From assembly GCA_001449105.1 (NCBI GenBank), contig LNIY01000107.1, positions 1 to 33,184 of the forward strand: a DNA stretch of 33,184 bases. Reading direction: 5' to 3'. This document shows, in pieces, positions 18,109 to 25,504 of the stretch (position 1 is the stretch's first letter; every line of letters begins with the position of its first letter). Made by a program: the position numbers and the translations under genes. Origin of the DNA: Caulobacter vibrioides. GTDB lineage: Bacteria; Pseudomonadota; Alphaproteobacteria; Caulobacterales; Caulobacteraceae. A model generated the notes under the pieces. It searched no databases and was not told the DNA's origin. It saw nothing but the letters and a program-made list of their open reading frames with translations.

Positions 18109-20883
18109 CTAGAACGTGGCCTTCAGGCCGAACTTGCCGGTCCACGAGTACTCTTCGTACTGCAGCAGGCGATCGCCCTTGGGACCACGCTGGTAGGCGA
18201 CGTAGGGTTCGTCGCCCATGTTCACGAGGTCGGCGAAGACCTGGATCTGCTTGGTCACGCGGTACTTGGCGCTGAGGTCGTACTGCAGGTGGTCCTTCAC
18301 CCAGCGGTCCTTCTCGGCGCTGGAGCCCAGCTCGTCGAGATAGAGGTCGCGATAGGTGGCCGACAGGCGCACGCTGAACGGACCCTTCTCGTAGCCGACC
18401 ATGGCGTTGAAGGTGTTCTTCGACGAGGCGGGCAGCGAGATGGTGCGGCCGTCCACGTCGCCCTCGGCGTCGGTGTAGGTGTAGTTGAAGCCGAGGATCG
18501 TGCCGCTCGCCAGGCCCGGCAGGAAGGTCAGCGCCTGCTGGTAGTTGAACTCGAAGCCCTTGATGGTGGCTTCGTCGCCGTTGATCGGCGTCACCACCTG
18601 GTCGTAGGTCACGCCGTTGAAGGTGTAGTCCTCGTACTCGGCGTCGACGATGAAGTTCTTCACCTTCTTGTAGAAGACGCCGCCCGAAAGCACGGCTTCC
18701 TTGGCGAAGTACCATTCGGTCGACAGGTCGAAGTTCCAGGCGTCGTAGGGCTTCAGGTTCGGGTTGCCGAACTCGCCCTCGTTGTCCTCGACCACGAAGC
18801 GCGGGGCGATCTTGCCGATGCCCGGACGCACCACGCTGCGGAACGCGCCGGCGCGGACCAGCAGGTTCGGCTTGGCCTCGTAGCGGATGGTCGCGCTGGG
18901 CAGCCAGTCGGTGTAGTCGCGCTTGAAGCTGTTGGGCGCGACGCTCAGGTCGTCGCCGTCGACTTCGACGAAGTTGCCTTGCAGGCGGTTGCGGGTGTGC
19001 TCGACGCGCAGGCCGGCGACCGCGCGCAGCGGGCCCGACTGGTAGCGGCCCAGGGCGTAGGCCGACAGGATGTCTTCGGCCACCTTGTAGTCGGCGATGG
19101 ACGACTCGTAGGCGGTGTCGAAGTCGCTGCGCACCAGCTTGCCGGAGTTGGTCTCCAGGAACTGGGCGATCGAGGTCTTGCCGACCACCGGCGAGATGTC
19201 GGCCAGGCCGTAGTCCTGCGTGCCCAGCACGTCGGCCAGGGTGAAGGTCCCGTTGTAGCCGCTGTAGTAGTCGATCTGCAGGTCGTTCGACTTCTCGCGC
19301 AGGCGGGCCTTGGCGCCGAACTGCACTTCGGCGTTGCCGCCGGCCCACGGGAAGGCGCGGCGGGCGTCGAACTTCAGCGTCGCCTCGTCGTCCTTCGACA
19401 TCGACAGGCTGGTCTGTTCCAGCCGGTAGAAGCTGTAGCGCGAGGCGTTGAGGAAGTTGGCCTGGCCCGTGGTGATCGAATAGGCCGGGTTTTCCATGTC
19501 GCTGTAGTCGAAGTTCACGCCCAGCGACGAGCCGGTGAAGCGCTGGCGGAAGCGGGCCGGGTCGATCGAGCCGGCTTCCTTCTCGCGGGCGGCCGAATAG
19601 GCGGCCGAGTAGTCGAAGCGCCACGGACCCTTGTCGGTGCGGCCGCCGAACGACAGCGAGCGGATGGTCTGGCTTTCGAAGCGGTCCTTCAGGTCGCGGA
19701 TGACCGTGATGCGGCCGTCCTGCGAGCGGAAGCTGGCCGAGGTGGCCGTGCCGCTGACCGGGTCGCCTTCCATCTCGAAGATGGTGCGGCGGCGGTACTC
19801 GTGGTCGTCGAACTGGCTGGCCAGCAGGCGCAGGTACAGGGTGGTGTCGTCGGTGGCGCGGAAGTCGAACGACAGCGAGCCGCCCAGGCGCTTACGGGTC
19901 ACGTCGTAGTCGCGGTATTCCAGCGTCTTGGCCGAGACGACGCCGTTGTCGGCCTCTTCCCAGTCGTCGGCCTCGATGTTGTCGGTCGCGAAGGTGCGCT
20001 TGTAGTACGACAGGCCGCCGGCCACGCCGAGGCGATCGCCGAAGGTGCGCGAGAAGTCCACCGAGGCCTTCGGCGTCGTCTTGCCGGTCTTCTCGTTGTA
20101 CGAGCCCTCGGCCGAGACGGCGAAGAACGGCTTCTTGCGGTCGAAGGCGCTGGTGGTGTTGATCTCGATCGAGGCGCCGATGGTGTCGGCGTCCATGTCC
20201 GGGGTCAGGGTCTTCTTGATCTCGATCGACTCGATCAGTTCCGACGGGATGACGTCCAGGGCCACCGAGCGGACGTCGGCCTCCGGCGAGGGAACGCGCA
20301 CGCCGTTGATCGAGGCGGCGTTGAGGTTCGGGTCAAGACCGCGGACGGCCACGAAGCGGCCTTCGCCCTGGTCGTTCAGCACGTTGACGCCCGGCGCGCG
20401 GCGCACGGCCTCGGCGACGTTCTGGTCGGGGAACTGGCCCATGGCGTCACGGGTCAGGACGCTCTGGATGCCTTCGCCGGCGCGCTGGCGCGAGATCGAG
20501 CTGGCCAGGTTGGCGCGCTGGCCAACGACCAGGACGCTGTCGACCGCGTCGGCGCTTTCCGGACGCAGGGTGATGGTCACGCGGGCGTTGTCCTCGCCCA
20601 GGGTCACCGGGGTGTCGATGGTCGCCGCGCCGGTGTAGCGGGTGCGCAGGGTGTACTGGCCGGCCGGCAGGCTGCCGAAGCGGAAGCCGCCGTCGGACTC
20701 GGTCTGGGCGGTGCGGCCCAGCTCGACGATCGACACTTCGGCGGCTTGCAGGGCCCGGGCGCCGGTGGCGTCGATGACGCGGCCCGACAGGTCGGCGGCC
20801 ATGGCCATGGCGGCCAGAGACCAGGTTCCGATGACCGTGGTGGTCAACAGCAGCGAGCGCTGGGAGGCGCGCTTGAACGACAT
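18109..20883 (-). CDS. TonB-dependent receptor with CarboxypepD_reg-like N-terminal domain
   Basis: A 924-residue outer-membrane transporter of the group abundant in Caulobacter and Xanthomonas (TIGR01782-like). A signal peptide covers about 1-29 and a carboxypeptidase-regulatory-like beta-sandwich 31-107 (LSGRVIDATGARALQAAEV...). A TonB-box-like DSVLVVGQR is at 115-123. The plug follows from ~126 with FPDQNVAEAVRRAPGV and VAVRGLDPNLNAASING, then a barrel ending in GLKATF. A GTG at 20898 with AAGG five bases upstream is an alternative start that adds five residues. Many relatives import carbohydrates, but no glycoside hydrolase or sugar regulator is adjacent, so the ligand is unresolved. AraC and SDR genes lie upstream on the same strand. 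Confidence 0.92.
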   Translation of the reverse strand: MSFKRASQRSLLLTTTVIGTWSLAAMAMAADLSGRVIDATGARALQAAEVSIVELGRTAQTESDGGFRFGSLPAGQYTLRTRYTGAATIDTPVTLGEDNARVTITLRPESADAVDSVLVVGQRANLASSISRQRAGEGIQSVLTRDAMGQFPDQNVAEAVRRAPGVNVLNDQGEGRFVAVRGLDPNLNAASINGVRVPSPEADVRSVALDVIPSELIESIEIKKTLTPDMDADTIGASIEINTTSAFDRKKPFFAVSAEGSYNEKTGKTTPKASVDFSRTFGDRLGVAGGLSYYKRTFATDNIEADDWEEADNGVVSAKTLEYRDYDVTRKRLGGSLSFDFRATDDTTLYLRLLASQFDDHEYRRRTIFEMEGDPVSGTATSASFRSQDGRITVIRDLKDRFESQTIRSLSFGGRTDKGPWRFDYSAAYSAAREKEAGSIDPARFRQRFTGSSLGVNFDYSDMENPAYSITTGQANFLNASRYSFYRLEQTSLSMSKDDEATLKFDARRAFPWAGGNAEVQFGAKARLREKSNDLQIDYYSGYNGTFTLADVLGTQDYGLADISPVVGKTSIAQFLETNSGKLVRSDFDTAYESSIADYKVAEDILSAYALGRYQSGPLRAVAGLRVEHTRNRLQGNFVEVDGDDLSVAPNSFKRDYTDWLPSATIRYEAKPNLLVRAGAFRSVVRPGIGKIAPRFVVEDNEGEFGNPNLKPYDAWNFDLSTEWYFAKEAVLSGGVFYKKVKNFIVDAEYEDYTFNGVTYDQVVTPINGDEATIKGFEFNYQQALTFLPGLASGTILGFNYTYTDAEGDVDGRTISLPASSKNTFNAMVGYEKGPFSVRLSATYRDLYLDELGSSAEKDRWVKDHLQYDLSAKYRVTKQIQVFADLVNMGDEPYVAYQRGPKGDRLLQYEEYSWTGKFGLKATF

Positions 20884-21004
20884 TTTGTTTTGCCCCACTC
20901 GACCTTGAGAGATGGGGCGGGGTGGTGCAGCACCCAGACGACAGCGGCGCTACGACTCCATGAAGAAATTGCGACGATGGCGGACGAAAGGCCGGCGCCG
21001 GACG

Positions 21005-21043
21005 AAGGCTTTCGTCCGGGCTCCGAGCCGGGACGAAAGCCTT
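21005..21043. terminator. Long hairpin after the SDR gene
   Basis: Near-perfect inverted arms (AAGGCTTTCGTCC...GGACGAAAGCCTT, one internal mismatch) end 9 bases from the SDR stop codon. There is no clear T-tract on the minus strand. A third copy of the arm motif (GGACGAAAGG) lies at about 20982, so it may instead be a binding or processing site upstream of the TonB receptor. Confidence 0.4.
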
Positions 21044-21051
21044 GCGCCGCC

Positions 21052-21801
21052 TTACTTCACCGCCGCGTTGCCGCCGTCGGCCCACAGCGCCGAGCCGGCC
21101 ACGAAGCTGGCCATCGGACTGGCCAGGAACAGGGCCGCGGCCGCGATCTCGTCGGGGTCGGCGATGCGCCCCAGGGCATGCAGGCCCGCCGCCCATTCCT
21201 TCTGCGCCGCGTCGCCGCCCATCGGCGTGTCGGTCCCGCCGGGCAACAGGGCGTTGGCGCGGATCCCCCGCGCGGCGTAGTCGGCCGTCAGCCCCTTCAC
21301 CAGTCCCATCAGCCCGGCCTTGGAGGCGCCATAGGCGGCCATGCCGGGGATCCCGACGCTGGTCCCGACGAAGGTCGAGACGAACACCAGCGAGCCGCCG
21401 CCGCGCGCCAGCATGGCCGGGACCTGGGCCCGCGCGCCGAGAAAGGCCGAGGTCAGGTTGGCGGCCAGCACCGCGTTCCAGTCGTCCAGCGCGATATCGG
21501 CGAGCGGGGCGTAGGGCCCGACGGCCCCGGCGTTGTTGATGGCGATGTCCAGGCCGCCGAACCGATCGACGGCGGCGGCGACCAGGGCCTCGTGGGTGGC
21601 CGGATCGACGACGTCGCCGGTCACCGCATGGACCTGTCCGCCCCGGCTGCGGATTTCCTCGGCGACGATCTCCAGGGCGTGGCCGCCCCGAGCGTTGATC
21701 ACCACCGCCGCGCCCTCGGCCGAAAGCCGCAGGGCGGTGGCCCGACCGATCCCCGACGACGCGCCGGTGACGATCGCGACCTTGTTGTTCAGCATCGACA
21801 T
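21052..21801 (-). CDS. Short-chain dehydrogenase/reductase (SDR)
   Basis: A classical 249-residue NAD(P)-dependent SDR. The cofactor motif TGASSGIG is at 12-19, NNAG at 89-92, the structural Asn is N115, and the catalytic residues are S142, Y157 and K161 (YGASK). The ending FVAGSALWADGG matches SDRs annotated as 3-oxoacyl-ACP reductase or glucose dehydrogenase, but the substrate cannot be assigned. The start is well supported by AGGAGG upstream. It follows an AraC-family regulator on the same strand with a 90-bp gap, so regulation by that protein is likely. Confidence 0.92.
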   Translation of the reverse strand: MSMLNNKVAIVTGASSGIGRATALRLSAEGAAVVINARGGHALEIVAEEIRSRGGQVHAVTGDVVDPATHEALVAAAVDRFGGLDIAINNAGAVGPYAPLADIALDDWNAVLAANLTSAFLGARAQVPAMLARGGGSLVFVSTFVGTSVGIPGMAAYGASKAGLMGLVKGLTADYAARGIRANALLPGGTDTPMGGDAAQKEWAAGLHALGRIADPDEIAAAALFLASPMASFVAGSALWADGGNAAVK

Positions 21802-21869
21802 GCTTGCCTCCTGATCTGGAGGCCAGGGTCCAGGAAACGGCGCGGGGCGGCCACCCGAATCCTGCTTTC

Positions 21870-21906
21870 GCCTCAGGCGTAGGCCGGCGCCTCAGGCGTA
21901 GGCCGG
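21870..21906. repeat. 19-bp tandem duplication at the araC stop codon
   Basis: CCTCAGGCGTAGGCCGG occurs twice with a 19-bp period. One copy overlaps the last codons and stop of the AraC-family gene; the second lies just beyond and repeats the stop. It is probably a slippage duplication. Confidence 0.8.
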
Positions 21907-22509
21907 ATCGGCGGCGGCCATGTCGGCGCCGCGCAGGTTCTGGCGACGCCAGGCGTTGGGGCTGATGTCGAAGGCGCGGCGGAAGCGGTTCGACAGGTGG
22001 GCCTGGTCGGAGAAACCACAGGCGATGGCGATGCGGCCCAGCGGCTCGGCCGAGTCCAGCATCATCGAACGCGCCTGCTCCAGGCGCAGATTGAGGATGT
22101 GGTCGCGGGGGGCCATGCCGTAGCTGGCGGCGAAGGCGCGCGAGAAGTGGCTGACGCTGAGCTTGGCGATGGCGGCCAGGTCCGTCACCCGCACCGAACC
22201 GTCCAGATTGGCGGCCAGGTGGGCGTCGATGCGGCGCATCTGCCAGGGGGCCAGGCCCCCGCGGTCCAGCTCGCCCGGGGCGGCGGCTTCCAGCAGGCGC
22301 AGGCCTTCGCGCTCGACCAGGGCCATGGCCTCGCGGATACGGCGCTCGGCTTCGCCGCGGTCCTCGCGGGCGGTGCGCTGGGCGTCGCGCAGCAGGTCGG
22401 CGATGCGCTTGGGCAGGGCGCTGGCCTGCACGTCTTCGCGGGGCTCGAAGCTGCGCGAGAGTTCACCGGTCTGGGCGGCGCGGGCGGCGATCGTCTGGGT
22501 GGCGAACAT
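21892..22509 (-). CDS. AraC-family transcriptional regulator
   Basis: A 205-residue regulator. The C-terminal AraC DNA-binding domain spans about 91-192 with two helix-turn-helix units: first VTDLAAIAKLSVSHFSRAF (108-126), second LGRIAIACGFSDQAHLSNRF (157-176), ending in the conserved FDISPNAWRR. The N-terminal 85 residues are helical and charged, with no cupin-type sugar pocket visible, so it may sense no small molecule or may use helical contacts. AAGGAG upstream supports the ATG at 22509. The likely target is the downstream SDR and perhaps the TonB receptor. An FNR/FixK-like box lies about 107 bp upstream. Confidence 0.92.
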   Translation of the reverse strand: MFATQTIAARAAQTGELSRSFEPREDVQASALPKRIADLLRDAQRTAREDRGEAERRIREAMALVEREGLRLLEAAAPGELDRGGLAPWQMRRIDAHLAANLDGSVRVTDLAAIAKLSVSHFSRAFAASYGMAPRDHILNLRLEQARSMMLDSAEPLGRIAIACGFSDQAHLSNRFRRAFDISPNAWRRQNLRGADMAAADPAYA

Positions 22510-22615
22510 GGTCCAAATCTCCTTGGCGGGCCCGGCGGCCGCGGCGTCGAAGGAGAGAATGGCGGAGCCCGAACAATCGCGAAATGGAAATGATCGAAAG
22601 TCATCTTTTCCGATT

Positions 22616-22629
22616 TTGATCTATGTCAA
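22616..22629. promoter_or_regulatory. FNR/FixK-like box
   Basis: TTGAT-CTAT-GTCAA matches the FNR/FixK consensus TTGAT-N4-ATCAA at nine of ten positions. It sits in an A/T-rich patch 107 bp upstream of the araC start. The minus-strand reading of 22624-22629 is also TTGACA, a -35-like hexamer. It could mediate oxygen control of the araC-SDR genes or, less likely given distance, of the thioredoxin-like gene. Confidence 0.45.
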
Positions 22630-22680
22630 GAATCACGCGGCGACGGCGGGCCAGGCTGCATCGGCATTCGGTACCGAGTT

Positions 22681-22774
22681 TCCCCGCGAAGGCGGGGATC
22701 CAAGCTGCCTTTCGGGAAACGGCGCGGCCGCGAGCGACCCGCAACCTACGCTTGGGTCCCCGCCTTCGCGGGGA
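22681..22774. repeat. Paired inverted repeat, CCCCGCGAAGGCGGGG family
   Basis: The arms 22681-22704 and 22751-22774 are inverted copies with 23 of 24 bases matching. Each contains the hairpin CCCCGCGAAGGCGGGG followed by A(T/C)CCAAG. A 46-bp centre separates them. It lies in the 401-bp gap between araC and the thioredoxin-like gene; the remainder of that gap (22775-22910) shows no gene or clear motif. Confidence 0.85.
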
Positions 22775-22910
22775 AGAGCGGATCGAGGGGACGGCCGTCG
22801 ATACGGGCTAGACGATTTGCGCCGCGCGATCGCGGCGGGATTGTCCGAACCGGGGCCTGGGCTCCCGCTCGGCTTCACCCATCTATGGCGGGCAAGCCAC
22901 GAGGCCCCCG

Positions 22911-23450
22911 ATGACGCCGCTGTCCACGCTCCCGTTCCTGAAGACCACCCGCTGGTTCAACACCGACGCACCGCCCGTCCTCGCCGGCCGCGTCGTGGCG
23001 GTCTACGCCTTCCAGATGCTGTGCCCCGGCTGCGTGGCCAACGCCCTGCCCCAGGCCCAGCGCCTGCGCGAGGCCTTCCCCGAAACCGACCTGGCGGTGA
23101 TCGGCCTGCACACGGTGTTCGAACACCACGAGGCCAACACCCCGGCCGCGCTCGAGGCCTTCCTGCACGAGTACCGGATCAGGTTCCCGGTCGGCATCGA
23201 CGCGCCCGACCCGAACGGCGGCCCCATCCCCCAGACGATGCGGGCCTACGCCCTGCAGGGCACGCCCAGCCTGCTGCTGTTCGATCGGCAAGGCCGGCTG
23301 GTCCACCAGCTGTTCGGCCATCCCCCGGACCTGACCCTGGGCGCGGCCGTCCAGGCGCTGCTGCAGTCGAAGGCGGCGGCCTCACCGGACGCACGGGCGG
23401 AAGCGGAAGACGGCTGCGCGGACGGCGTCTGCGCCGCGCCGGTGGTCTAA
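22911..23450 (+). CDS. Thioredoxin-like thiol-disulfide protein (TlpA/AhpC-TSA type)
   Basis: A 179-residue thioredoxin-fold protein. The active-site CPGC (C38-C41) lies in FQMLCPGCV, where thioredoxin would have WCGPC, and the cis-proline is P119 in GTPSLLLFD. There is no signal peptide or membrane anchor, so it should be cytoplasmic, unlike most TlpA proteins. The C-terminus has a second cysteine pair, C169 and C174, in DGCADGVCAAP, which might act as a resolving or metal-binding tail. CGAGG lies about eight bases upstream of the start. It stands alone, and its partner is unknown. Confidence 0.85.
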   Translation: MTPLSTLPFLKTTRWFNTDAPPVLAGRVVAVYAFQMLCPGCVANALPQAQRLREAFPETDLAVIGLHTVFEHHEANTPAALEAFLHEYRIRFPVGIDAPDPNGGPIPQTMRAYALQGTPSLLLFDRQGRLVHQLFGHPPDLTLGAAVQALLQSKAAASPDARAEAEDGCADGVCAAPVV

Positions 23451-23460
23451 GTCCCCTAAG

Positions 23461-23609
23461 GTTCGTCATCCCGGAAAGCCCGCAGGGCTTATCCGGGACC
23501 CAGGGGACTGGGCTCGGAGATGCAGCCGCCGCCCAGGCGGTCGCAAACGCAATGCGGCGGCCCCTGGGTCCCGGCTCTGTGCGCTACGCGCTCCGGCCGG
23601 GATGACGCG
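23461..23609. repeat. Composite palindromic element, B-end and A-end
   Basis: A 149-bp element between convergent genes, in the opposite orientation to 6104-6249. The B-type end comes first (TTCGTCATCCCGG, an AAGCCCGCAGGGCTT hairpin, then CCCAGGGG). The inverted A-type end is last (CCCCTGGGTCCCGG...GGCCGGGATGACG). Its reverse-complemented centre begins CCGCCGCATTGCG, closely like the centre of 6104-6249. It stops about 14 bp from the PPK2 stop codon. Confidence 0.8.
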
Positions 23610-23622
23610 AGAACGCAGGCCC

Positions 23623-24399
23623 CTACCGCGCCAGCCGCCCGTCCTCCAGCGCCGCCGGCTCGAAGCGGAAGATCACTTCCGGATCCGGCTCGGGCACGCC
23701 CTTGAGGATCTTCTTGCCGGCGGCGCCCGACGGCGCGGCCGCGTGCAGCAGCCAGCGGATGATGTTCAGCCGGGCGGCCTTCTTGTGGTCGGCGCGCACG
23801 CAGACCCAGGGCGCGGCCTCGGTGTGGCTGCGGGTCAGCATCTCGTCGCGGGCGGCGGTGTAGTCGTCCCACTTGGCCTGGGCGACGGCGTCCAGGTCAC
23901 TGGTCTTGAAGGCCTTCAGCGGATCGTCGCGCCGGGCCTTCAGCCTTTCGGCCTGCACGTCCTTGTCGATGTCGAGCCAGAACTTGGAAAAGCGCATGCC
24001 GCTTTCCACCAGCATCCGCTCGAAGCCGGGCACGTCGCGCAGGAACTGCTCCTGCTGCTGCGGCGTGGCGAAACCCATCACCCGCTCGACCCCTGCCCGG
24101 TTGTACCAGGAGCGGTTGAAGATCACCGCCTCGCCGCAGGCCGGCAGCCATTCGACATAGCGCTGGAAGTACCACTCGCTGCGCTCGCGGTCGCTGGGCT
24201 TGGGCAGGGCGGCGACGATGGTCTGTCGCCTGTGCAGGTGCTCGGTGATGCGGGCGATCGCGCCGTCCTTGCCGGCGGCGTCGCGGCCCTCGAAGATCGC
24301 CAGCAGCTTCCACTGCTTGTCGATGGCGTGCTTCTGCAGGGCGATCAGCGCGATCTGAAGGTCGCGCAGCTCTTCGTCGTAGTCGCGGTCCTTGCTCAT
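23623..24399 (-). CDS. ppk2: Polyphosphate kinase 2
   Basis: A 258-residue single-domain PPK2, which transfers phosphate between polyphosphate and nucleotides. The Walker A GRDAAGKDG is at 38-46, the Walker-B-like segment FNRSWYNRAGVE at 94-105, and the lid and substrate region with KFWLDIDKDVQ and RRDDPLKAFKTS at 139-167. The length and the one-domain form fit class I (NDP-phosphorylating) enzymes. Many family members have Asp where this protein has N95 (FNRSW); I am not sure how common Asn is. The gene is divergent from rsmE with only 46 bp between start codons. Confidence 0.92.
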   Translation of the reverse strand: MSKDRDYDEELRDLQIALIALQKHAIDKQWKLLAIFEGRDAAGKDGAIARITEHLHRRQTIVAALPKPSDRERSEWYFQRYVEWLPACGEAVIFNRSWYNRAGVERVMGFATPQQQEQFLRDVPGFERMLVESGMRFSKFWLDIDKDVQAERLKARRDDPLKAFKTSDLDAVAQAKWDDYTAARDEMLTRSHTEAAPWVCVRADHKKAARLNIIRWLLHAAAPSGAAGKKILKGVPEPDPEVIFRFEPAALEDGRLAR

Positions 24400-24445
24400 A
24401 AGCCGAGCCTACCCCCGAAAGAGGAACCTGGGCTAGAAGGAGCGC

Positions 24446-25162
24446 ATGATCCGCCTCTTCGTGCCCCAGCCGCTGTCCAAGGACGCCGGAATCGCTCCGA
24501 CCCAGGAACAGTCGCGCTACCTCGTCCAGGTCATGCGCCTTACCGTCGGCGACGAGATCCTGGTGTTCAACGGAACCGACGGCGAATGGCGCGCCGGCCT
24601 GGTGGACGCCGGCAAGCGCGGCTGCCTGCTGAAGGCGCTGGAGCAGACCCGCGAGCAGACCACGTCGCCCGACCTCGACCTGATCGTCGCCATGGTCAAG
24701 CGCGGCCGGGTCGAGACCATCGTCGAGAAGGCCGCCGAGCTGGGCGCGCGCCGCGTGCGCCTGACCACCACCCGCCGCACCAATGTCGACTACATGAAGC
24801 TGGCGCGCCTGGACGCCATCGCCATGGAAGCCGCCGAGCAGACCGGCCGGATGGACGTGCCGCAGATCGTCGATCCCGAGAAGCTCGACAAGATCCTCGA
24901 CGGCTGGGACGAGACCCGGCGCCTGGTGTTCTGCGACGAGGGCGGCGATGCGAAACCCGCGATCGAGGCCCTGGCCGGAACCGGCGGTCCCGCCGCCATC
25001 CTGATCGGTCCCGAAGGCGGCTTCGCCCCCGAGGAGCGCGAACGCCTGCGTTCGCTGCCGTTCGTGACCCCCGTCTCGCTGGGCCCGCGCATCCTGCGGG
25101 CCGATACGGCGGCGATCAGCGCCATGACCCTGTGGCAGGCCGCGGCGGGGGATTGGCGGTAA
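24446..25162 (+). CDS. rsmE: 16S rRNA (uracil-1498-N3)-methyltransferase
   Basis: RsmE methylates U1498 of 16S rRNA in the assembled 30S subunit, using S-adenosylmethionine. The protein has 238 residues, a normal length. The N-terminal PUA-like domain (about 1-70) is followed by the SPOUT knotted domain. Diagnostic motifs are KAAELGA (95-101), EAAEQ (128-132), LIGPEGGFAPEE (186-197) and LGPRILRADTAAI (212-224), the last two forming the SAM-binding knot. The start is at the first ATG. It is upstream of gshA, an arrangement I recall as common in alphaproteobacteria, but here a 342-bp gap with palindromic repeats lies between them. Confidence 0.96.
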   Translation: MIRLFVPQPLSKDAGIAPTQEQSRYLVQVMRLTVGDEILVFNGTDGEWRAGLVDAGKRGCLLKALEQTREQTTSPDLDLIVAMVKRGRVETIVEKAAELGARRVRLTTTRRTNVDYMKLARLDAIAMEAAEQTGRMDVPQIVDPEKLDKILDGWDETRRLVFCDEGGDAKPAIEALAGTGGPAAILIGPEGGFAPEERERLRSLPFVTPVSLGPRILRADTAAISAMTLWQAAAGDWR

Positions 25163-25170
25163 GCAGGCAA

Positions 25171-25357
25171 GGCCCCCTCAGTCGGCTTCGCCGACAGTTC
25201 CCCCAGAGGGGGAGCATCTTCAAGATCCTCCCCCTCTGGGGGAGGTGGCCCGGAGGGCCGGAGGGGGGACGTTTTCAGCTTCCGCTGTTGTCAGCCAAGT
25301 CTGCGCCACTCCCCTCTCCGTCGGCTTCGCCGACACCTCTCCCACAGGGAGAGGATC
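25171..25357. repeat. CT/G-rich palindromic modules, three arms
   Basis: A single half-module (about 25171-25218: CCCCCTCAGTCGGCTTCG, then GTTCCCCCAGAGGGGGAGCAT) is followed directly by a complete paired element (25224-25357) with CCTCCCCCTCTGGGGGAGG on the left and an inverted CCTCTCCCACAGGGAGAGG on the right. It fills much of the 342-bp rsmE-gshA gap. The remaining 25358-25504 holds no gene but should include the gshA promoter or leader. Confidence 0.75.
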
Positions 25358-25504
25358 GCCCGAGACCGAACGGTAACGCTATTTGTGGCGGACCCTCTTG
25401 TGGTCGGCTAAGACAGCGCCCAACTGCGCTCCACGCCTGTCGTGGCGGTCGGGGGGAAACGGGCCCCTCCCCTCCTGTGGCGTTCGATTTTAGGGGAGAC
25501 GGCG

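Noticed and set aside
18289..21882. A 1197-codon plus-strand open frame opposite the TonB receptor and SDR genes
   Set aside because: Low-complexity Arg/Val/Gly/Ala composition, no recognisable motif, and it crosses two well-supported genes and their intergenic region.
22633..22878. An 81-codon minus-strand frame upstream of the thioredoxin-like gene
   Set aside because: It is translated from the CCCCGCGAAGGCGGGG inverted repeat and has low-complexity Ser/Pro/Gly composition.
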